Of a stretch of 30,524 nt of DNA, positions 29,503 through 30,524 are shown one piece after another. Under the pieces are notes generated by a model. The model had not been told where the DNA came from. It ran no database searches and saw only the letters and a list, made by a program, of their open reading frames with translations. A program made the translations under genes and the position numbers. Within the stretch, counting starts at the first letter, position 1; each line of letters opens with the position of its first letter. Origin of the DNA: CBDUEV01 sp965366365 (GTDB lineage Bacteria > Actinomycetota > Acidimicrobiia > Spongiisociales > JAENVV01); the NCBI GenBank assembly GCA_965366365.1, contig CBDUEV010000034.1, positions 1 through 30,524 of the forward strand, given 5' to 3'.

Positions 29503-30524
29503 TCTCCGAACACCTCGGAGCGTTCGCCGAGGGTCATTTCGGCGAAACCATCGGGAGCGCCCCCGTGCAGTCGCGTATCTCGCCCCAGCAGTGAGCTGTG
29601 CAGCTTCCATCCATGCACTTCTGACCCGTCCATGACGATCGAGGTCTCGATTGTGCTGTCAGAGACCCGACATCCGTTCCCGATCGCCGTGTTGGCCCCG
29701 ATCCGGGTGCGGGTCAGGTGAGCACCTTCACCGATCACCGCCGGACCCGTCACCGTGCAATCGATCAGGCGGGCGCCTGCTCCGACGCTCACCGACCCTC
29801 GAATCGTCGAATCGATCACCTCGCCTTCTTGGCGAGCCTCGAGATCTGCCAATACCAGCTCGTTGGCGTGAAGCAGGTCGTCCTTCTTCCCGGTGTCCTT
29901 CCACCATCCCCTGACCACGCTTGGCCGCACGATCCTCCCGCTCGTCACCAGATACTGGATGGCGTCGGTGATCTCCAGCTCGCCACGGGCGGACGGGGTG
30001 ATCGATGCCACGGCTTCGGCGATGCTGGCGTCGAAGAGATAGACGCCAACCAAGGCCAGGTTGGAGGGTGGGTTCTTCGGTTTCTCGACCAGGCGAACGA
30101 CGTGTCCTTCATCATCGAGCGCGGCCACACCGAACGCGCTCGGATCGTCCACCTCGGTGAGCAGGATCTGACAATTGGGGCGGTTCGTTTGGAAGTCGGC
30201 CACGATGTCGGCGACACCCTGCTTGACGAGGTTGTCGCCGAGATACATGAGGACGTCATCGCCGTCAGCCCACGGCAGCGCCATTCCGAGGGCGTGGGCC
30301 AGCCCGGCCGGTTTGTCCTGGACGATGTAGGTGACGTCGAGCCCGAGCTTCGACCCATTGCCAACGGCATGGCGGATCTCATCACCGGTTTCAGGAGCAA
30401 TGATGATCGCCACCTCGGTGATGCCTGCCGCGGCAATGTCTCTGAGCCCGTAGAACAGGATGGGGACGTTGGCAACGGGGACGAGTTGCTTTGCCATGGA
30501 AAAGGTGATGGGACGAAGCCGGGT
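29499..30524 (-). CDS. rmlA: glucose-1-phosphate thymidylyltransferase, N-terminus cut by window edge
   Basis: An apparent ATG at 30497 is internal: the frame stays open to the right edge and the residues before it read TRLRPITFS, which is part of the nucleotidyltransferase GxGTRLxPxT motif. The first dozen or so residues lie outside the window. Visible are KQLVPVANVPILFYGLRDI, YLGDNL (metal-binding Asp), and VEKPKNPPSNLALVGVYLF. A C-terminal left-handed beta-helix (about the last 110 residues: VIDSTIRGSVSVGAGARLIDCTVTGPAVIGEGAHL) makes it the long form. It makes dTDP-glucose from glucose-1-phosphate and dTTP for rhamnose synthesis. The stop overlaps the rmlD start. Confidence 0.93.
   Translation of the reverse strand, partial: TRLRPITFSMAKQLVPVANVPILFYGLRDIAAAGITEVAIIIAPETGDEIRHAVGNGSKLGLDVTYIVQDKPAGLAHALGMALPWADGDDVLMYLGDNLVKQGVADIVADFQTNRPNCQILLTEVDDPSAFGVAALDDEGHVVRLVEKPKNPPSNLALVGVYLFDASIAEAVASITPSARGELEITDAIQYLVTSGRIVRPSVVRGWWKDTGKKDDLLHANELVLADLEARQEGEVIDSTIRGSVSVGAGARLIDCTVTGPAVIGEGAHLTRTRIGANTAIGNGCRVSDSTIETSIVMDGSEVHGWKLHSSLLGRDTRLHGGAPDGFAEMTLGERSEVFGD

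Noticed and set aside
30497..30497. ATG at 30497 as the rmlA start
   Set aside because: The residues just before it in frame (TRLRPITFS) belong to the conserved nucleotide-binding motif, so the gene begins outside the window.

Overview
The window is GC-rich and gene-dense, with strong G/C bias at third codon positions. Most initiation sites have short AGGAG-type ribosome binding sites, a few starts are GTG or TTG, and several genes have a TANNNT hexamer only 6-9 nt before the start codon (a leaderless-mRNA layout). With an OmpR-type two-component pair, TetR, EmrB/QacA-type MFS, a CDGSH iron-sulfur protein, and a CAP protein ending in 'LAAAGIT.GC...FCP...VTRGQMAAFLVRAL' repeats, this points to an actinobacterium, most likely of the class Acidimicrobiia. 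That placement is inference. No phage block, insertion sequence, CRISPR array, tRNA or rRNA was recognised.

Layout. 1-1353 (minus): TetR regulator coupled by ATGA to an alpha/beta hydrolase that runs off the left edge. 1578-3953: DUF4870 membrane protein, a beta-rich protein of uncertain family, a VanZ-like membrane protein and an SRPBCC protein. 4151-6320 (minus): small membrane protein, response regulator and histidine kinase in one operon. 6560-8721 (plus): glutamine-synthetase-like ligase and an SDR, convergent with a GNAT acetyltransferase. 9312-12100 (plus): promoter, SAM-I riboswitch, a Cys-codon leader peptide on an attenuator-like hairpin, a second tiny ORF, OsmC-family protein, a third tiny ORF, O-acetylhomoserine sulfhydrylase and a CoA-binding protein. 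This is the most interesting part of the window: sulfur-amino-acid genes apparently under two stacked leader controls. 12183-12839: a secreted protein or lipoprotein that may use an AUC start. 12977-16320 (minus): RF3 and an ABC-2 exporter.

16637-19591 (plus): secreted YncE-like beta-propeller, CDGSH/4Fe-4S/CDGSH protein and ferritin-like protein. 19729-22651 (plus): MFS exporter and secreted alpha/beta hydrolase, closed by a strong intrinsic terminator. 22822-25342: small Lys-rich protein, an amidase with two SH3-like domains but no signal peptide, and divergently a secreted CAP protein with three SLH-like repeats. 25783-30524: acyltransferase, small membrane protein, sulfotransferase, coiled-coil protein, and convergently RmlA and RmlD. 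The last block looks like the edge of a surface-polysaccharide locus that makes dTDP-L-rhamnose and decorates a glycan with acyl and possibly sulfate groups.
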